Shown one piece after another: positions 35,129-38,948 of a stretch of 38,948 nucleotides of DNA. The stretch spans positions 1 to 38,948 of the forward strand of contig JAJVID010000045.1 in assembly GCA_022072205.1 (NCBI GenBank), read 5' to 3'. The notes beneath the pieces were generated by a model. That model made no database searches, was not told the origin of the DNA, and worked only from the letters and a program-made list of their open reading frames with translations. This DNA is from Acidobacteriota bacterium. GTDB taxonomy: Bacteria > Acidobacteriota > Blastocatellia > RBC074. Positions within the stretch are counted from its first letter, which is position 1. Each line of letters begins with the position of its first letter. The translations under genes and the position numbers were made by a program.

Positions 35129-38100
35129 ATGAATCCTATTCAACCACCGATCAAACGTGGCGAGCGAAGCGCCGCCGTCGTCAACCTGCAAGACGCGCTG
35201 CTGGCGCTGCTCAAGTTGGGGCAGATCACCAGCGACCAGACGGCGATCTCCGATCTCACGGCAAGAGTGCGTGAAGAGCGTGCGAATCAGGTCTTCAAGG
35301 ATGGGACGGGAAAGACCGTCGCTATCTTTCAGGAACGGTGGCGATTGAACACCACCGGCGATGTGGACGCCTCAACAGCGGACACGCTCAATAAAATCCT
35401 GAAAGAGTTGGGCGCATTCGATCCGCAACCAGCGCCGGGGGTCGAACCTCCGCGCGCGGTGAGCGGGCGCGTCACGCGCAGCGACGGCCAGCCGCTCGCC
35501 GGGGCGACGGTTCGCGCGTTTCACTTCAACGCCTCGACGGACGGGCGCGGCGCGGTTCGACTGGGCCAGGACATCACCGACAGCGAAGGTCTTTACACCA
35601 TTCGATACGATCCGCTGCCGGGCGCGAGCAACGTCAATCTGAGCGTCGCCGTTCTGGATGAATCGGGCAAGACGGCGCAAACGTCCGAAGTCGTCCGCGA
35701 CGCCAGGCCGCTGACGGTGATTGACCTCGTTGCGCCTTCCGTCGAAGCGCCTGCGGCCACGAGGTTGGTCGAAGGCCGCGTCCTGTTCGATCACGGGCTG
35801 CCCGCGTCCGGCGTCACGCTGCGCCTTTATCGCCTGGGCTTCGGCGGCGTCGAAGGCGAGACGCGCCTGGGCGAAACCACGACGCGCGAACACGGCCTCT
35901 ATTCCCTGCCCTACGATCCGGGCGGCAAGCCCGCCAACATCGAAGTGCGTGTGGTGGACGCCGCAGGCAAAGAGACGCCGCTTTCAAAGGCCGTGCTCGG
36001 CGCGGATGAAAAGGAAGTGTTGAATCTTGTCGCGCCCACTGCGGCCAAGCCGTTGGCGGCGGAATTCACGCGACTGGCCGGCGCCCTGCAACCGCACGTC
36101 GGCGACTTGAACCGGCTGGCGAGCGCGCGCGAGAACGCCGACCGGCAGGATTTGACGCTGTTGCACGAAGCGTCAGGCTGGGACGCGCGGCTGATCGCGC
36201 TGGCGGCGACTGCGACGAAACTCAGCGCGGCGAATGAAACCGGTATGGCTCCTGATGCGCTCTACGGGCTGCTGCGCGCGGGGCTGCCCAGCGACAAGCA
36301 ACAATTGGCGCGGGTGAGCGGCGAGGCATTCGACCTGGCGATGAGCAAAGCCAGAAAAGCGGGCATCGTCAATCTGAGCGATCAGCAGGCGGCGCAGGCG
36401 AAGACAGCGTTCGATAATTTCAAGGTCAACACGCGACTGGCCGCGCAGGCGCCCGGATCGCGCGCGACTTACGGCGATATGCTCAAGCGGCTCGATCTGA
36501 GCGACAGCGACCAGAAGAAATTCGCGGCGCTCTATCTGAATCATCGTGGCGACGCGGCGGAATTGTGGCGGAAAGCCAACGAAGGCGGACTGAGCGCCAT
36601 CGTCCCCAGGTTGCAGACGCAGGGCAAGCTGGCGTTTCTGACCGTCAACAATCCCGCGCTGACGGCGCAACTGCAAAACGAGCTTGGCGACGGCGCGCCG
36701 GCGCAATTAGTGGACAAAGACCTTTACGACAAGCAGGCGTGGATGACCCGGATCAACACGATGACGGGCAACGACCCGCAAAGGCTGGCGGCGTTCATCC
36801 CGCCCGCTTACGCCGACGCCGAAAACCCGCTGGACGCTTACGCCGACGATATGGCGCGCAAGGTGCGCGTCAGTTTTCCCACTCAGGTGATGGGGCGCAT
36901 GATCGAGAAAGGAGAAATGCCGCTGGAAGCCGGGCAGCCCGCCGCAGTCGGCGCTTTCTTCAAAAACGCCGGCGCCAAAGATTTCAAACTTGGGCAAACC
37001 CCGGTTGATCAATTCGTCAAAGCGAATCCCGACGTGTTCAACGGCGTTGCGGCGAATCAGGTCGGAGCCGTCACTCAGAGCGTGAAGACGCTGCATCGCG
37101 TCCAGCAAATCACGCCGAGCAACGAAGCCATGCAGGTCTTGATGAAAGAAGGTCTGACTTCGGCCCAGGACATCGTGGCGTTTCCGTTCGAGGCTTTCCT
37201 GGATCGCTACGCGCATCTGTTCCCTTCGCGCGAACAGGCCGAGCTGGTTTATCGCAAGGCCGAGCAGGTGAGCAACGTCACGTATAACCTGTTCACCATT
37301 GCCAGTGAATTGGACAGCGCGCCACCGGTGTTCGCCACCTCACCTTCGGCTGAAGCGCGAGCGAGCGCGAAGAACGAATTGATCAAACATTTTCCGACGA
37401 TGGAAAGCCTGTTCGGCTCACTGGATTTCTGCGAATGCGAGCATTGCCGCACGGTGCTCAGCCCGGCGGCCTATTTCGTTGACCTGCTGCAATTCCTGGA
37501 CACCGAGCCGAAAGTCTGGGCGAACACGATGAAGATTTGGGAGAACGAGCACGGCGGCGCGCCGTATCCCTTCAAGAATCCGGCGGCCTTCAACGGCTTT
37601 CTGACGAAGTGGCGCAACGATCATCCAGGCGCGCCCGATCCCGACACGAAAAAGACGCCGTATCAAATATTGATCGAACGCCGCCCCGATCTGCCGCACA
37701 TCCAACTCACCTGCGAGAACACGAACACGGCGCTGCCGCACATTGACATCGTCAACGAAATTCTTGAGTACTACGTCGCCAACAACTCGCTGAAGGCCGA
37801 CGCCGCGCGCGACACCGGCGACGCGACGACAGCGGAATTGCTGGCCGAACCTCAGAACATATTGCCCGCCGCATACGACGCGCTGCTTAAAGCGCGGTAT
37901 CCGCTCACGCTGCCGTTCGATCTCTGGCTCGAAACTGTGCGGCAGTTCTGCGACTACTTTGAAACGCCGTTGTGGCAGGTGTTGGAGACATTCCGCGCCA
38001 GCGATGCCCTGTTCGCGCCGGCGCAAACTTATGACCGCGCCGCCGTCTTCGCCGAATCTCTGGGGCTGTCGCTCGCCGAGTACGCCATCTTCACCAACCC

Positions 38101-38948
38101 GAACCCGCTGCCCACGTGGTTTGAACTTTACGGTTACAAAACCGAAGGCGAAGCGACGACAATCTTTGAGGTTGAAGGTCAGCGCGTTGACCTGAATTCC
38201 GCCAAAGCGCTCTCGCGGCGGCTTGGTGTGAGTTACAAGGAACTGGTGGAGATTGTCCGCGCAGGCTTCGTCAACCCGAAGCTGGAAGCGCTGGTCATCC
38301 TGCGCAAGCTGGGCATCGAGACCAGCGATGTTTTCTTCTACACGCAACACGCGCATCTGCTCGCCGAAGACGAAAGCAAGATGCCGGATGAAGACAAACA
38401 GCGTCTGGCCGAGGTGAAAGCGTTCGAGCAGCGGCTGGACGCGTTTACGAAGCAATACGAGGCCGCCGGTTTCAACGCGCGAACGTGGCTGCAAACGGCG
38501 ATTGCGGAAAAGGCCTTCGATGAAATTCTTGTCCTGGCCGACACCAACGCAAGCTGCAACTTCGACAAGACCACGCTCCAATACGCGAACGGCGACAAGG
38601 CCGGCGCGATGGACTTTCTCAGGATCAACCTCTTCGTCCGGCTCTGGCGCAAGCTGGGTTGGAGCATCGAAGAGACCGACCGCGCGCTGCAAGCATTCAC
38701 GCCGAAGAACGCGCCTTTCGATCAAGCCAATCTGAACAAGGCGCCGCTGAAGTCGGCGTTGATTTATCTCGCCCACCTGAAGTCGCTGGAATCGCAGTTG
38801 CGAGTCGGCAGAAACGCGCGATTGAAGCTGCTGACGCTGTGGTCGCCATTGCCGACGACGGGCGCGAATCCGCTTTACGCGCAGTTATTCCTGACGCGCA
38901 GCGCGCTGAAGAACGACGCCGTGTTCGATCACCCGCTCGGCCAATATC
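35129..38948 (+). CDS. Tc toxin TcA-like subunit, N-terminal part (runs off window)
   Basis: ATG 35129 has GAGGAG at 35115-35120 and starts 47 bases after the TcB-TcC stop. The frame stays open for 1273 codons to the window edge. Residues about 9-90 resemble a peptidoglycan-binding-like fold (SAAVVNLQDALLALLKLG, VAIFQERWRLNTTGDVDASTADTLNKIL). Two carboxypeptidase-regulatory-like beta domains follow at about 110-190 (VSGRVTRSDGQPLAGATVRAF) and 213-300 (VEGRVLFDHGLPASGVTLRLY). A helical region leads to the VRP1/TcA signature at 768-790, with Cys768, Cys770 and Cys773 (FCECEHCRTVLSPAAYFVDL). TcA forms the pentameric pore and translocation channel that binds the target cell and injects the TcC tip. 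The receptor-binding and pore regions would lie beyond the window. The N-terminal add-on domains are atypical of Photorhabdus TcA and may serve targeting or attachment. Confidence 0.88.
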   Translation, partial: MNPIQPPIKRGERSAAVVNLQDALLALLKLGQITSDQTAISDLTARVREERANQVFKDGTGKTVAIFQERWRLNTTGDVDASTADTLNKILKELGAFDPQPAPGVEPPRAVSGRVTRSDGQPLAGATVRAFHFNASTDGRGAVRLGQDITDSEGLYTIRYDPLPGASNVNLSVAVLDESGKTAQTSEVVRDARPLTVIDLVAPSVEAPAATRLVEGRVLFDHGLPASGVTLRLYRLGFGGVEGETRLGETTTREHGLYSLPYDPGGKPANIEVRVVDAAGKETPLSKAVLGADEKEVLNLVAPTAAKPLAAEFTRLAGALQPHVGDLNRLASARENADRQDLTLLHEASGWDARLIALAATATKLSAANETGMAPDALYGLLRAGLPSDKQQLARVSGEAFDLAMSKARKAGIVNLSDQQAAQAKTAFDNFKVNTRLAAQAPGSRATYGDMLKRLDLSDSDQKKFAALYLNHRGDAAELWRKANEGGLSAIVPRLQTQGKLAFLTVNNPALTAQLQNELGDGAPAQLVDKDLYDKQAWMTRINTMTGNDPQRLAAFIPPAYADAENPLDAYADDMARKVRVSFPTQVMGRMIEKGEMPLEAGQPAAVGAFFKNAGAKDFKLGQTPVDQFVKANPDVFNGVAANQVGAVTQSVKTLHRVQQITPSNEAMQVLMKEGLTSAQDIVAFPFEAFLDRYAHLFPSREQAELVYRKAEQVSNVTYNLFTIASELDSAPPVFATSPSAEARASAKNELIKHFPTMESLFGSLDFCECEHCRTVLSPAAYFVDLLQFLDTEPKVWANTMKIWENEHGGAPYPFKNPAAFNGFLTKWRNDHPGAPDPDTKKTPYQILIERRPDLPHIQLTCENTNTALPHIDIVNEILEYYVANNSLKADAARDTGDATTAELLAEPQNILPAAYDALLKARYPLTLPFDLWLETVRQFCDYFETPLWQVLETFRASDALFAPAQTYDRAAVFAESLGLSLAEYAIFTNPNPLPTWFELYGYKTEGEATTIFEVEGQRVDLNSAKALSRRLGVSYKELVEIVRAGFVNPKLEALVILRKLGIETSDVFFYTQHAHLLAEDESKMPDEDKQRLAEVKAFEQRLDAFTKQYEAAGFNARTWLQTAIAEKAFDEILVLADTNASCNFDKTTLQYANGDKAGAMDFLRINLFVRLWRKLGWSIEETDRALQAFTPKNAPFDQANLNKAPLKSALIYLAHLKSLESQLRVGRNARLKLLTLWSPLPTTGANPLYAQLFLTRSALKNDAVFDHPLGQY

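Noticed and set aside
35092..35274. Short + strand frame starting ahead of the TcA-like gene
   Set aside because: It overlaps the TcA start in another frame and ends quickly. The GAGGAG ribosome site fits ATG 35129 better.
37418..38776. 452-codon - strand open frame opposite the TcA-like gene
   Set aside because: The + strand frame carries the TcA signature. This is a codon-bias shadow.

Overview
The window is GC-rich bacterial chromosome. Its gene content suggests an Acidobacteriota-like soil bacterium, possibly class Blastocatellia. Supporting signs are a PknB-type kinase fused to an AAA/TPR module, a winged-helix regulator fused to a PD40 propeller, several secreted TolB/PD40 propellers, an S46 peptidase, and short GC-rich dispersed repeats. 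No rRNA, tRNA or phylogenetic marker is present, so the assignment is an inference.

Left edge (1-2901, all + strand): small stress/accessory-type genes. These are the end of a VOC/glyoxalase protein, a small membrane protein, a secreted DUF1579-DUF3224-DUF4440 protein, a tandem DUF1801 protein and a truncated RibD/DHFR-like gene. An attC-like imperfect palindrome overlaps one stop codon, so part of this block may be an integron-cassette remnant.

2918-14726 (all - strand): a glycan/signalling block. In transcription order it holds an ECF-type sigma factor, an anti-sigma-like protein and a secreted IPT/TIG protein, then a type I pullulanase, a large kinase-ATPase-TPR protein, a nucleotidyltransferase with a small partner, a STAS antagonist and an S46 dipeptidyl peptidase. 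Dispersed repeats have invaded the kinase gene in frame.

14887-18419 (+): a membrane-anchored winged-helix/PD40 protein, a small Cys-containing protein and a small tyrosinase-like protein. 18445-21801 (-): a lipoprotein propeller, then a coiled-coil PD-(D/E)XK-like protein coupled to 4-alpha-glucanotransferase (malQ). Pullulanase and MalQ together point to glycogen/maltodextrin turnover.

22144-22656 (+): a rhodanese-like lipoprotein whose catalytic cysteine position is an in-frame TGA. The frame stays well conserved after it, a SECIS-like hairpin starts 3 nt downstream, and a strong terminator follows the true end. This is a candidate selenoprotein. 22816-26658 (-): a DUF1624/HGSNAT-like membrane protein, a Tat-exported sugar isomerase/epimerase-like protein, a PD40 protein and a DinB-family protein.

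27114 to the right edge (+): a Tc (toxin complex) locus. A 2655-residue TcB-TcC fusion (SpvB, FG-GAP, TcdB-mid, Rhs) ends in a metzincin-like metalloprotease tip. A TcA-like subunit follows, with an unusual N-terminus (peptidoglycan-binding-like plus two carboxypeptidase-regulatory-like domains), and it runs off the window. The TGA-containing rhodanese and the Tc locus are the most notable contents.
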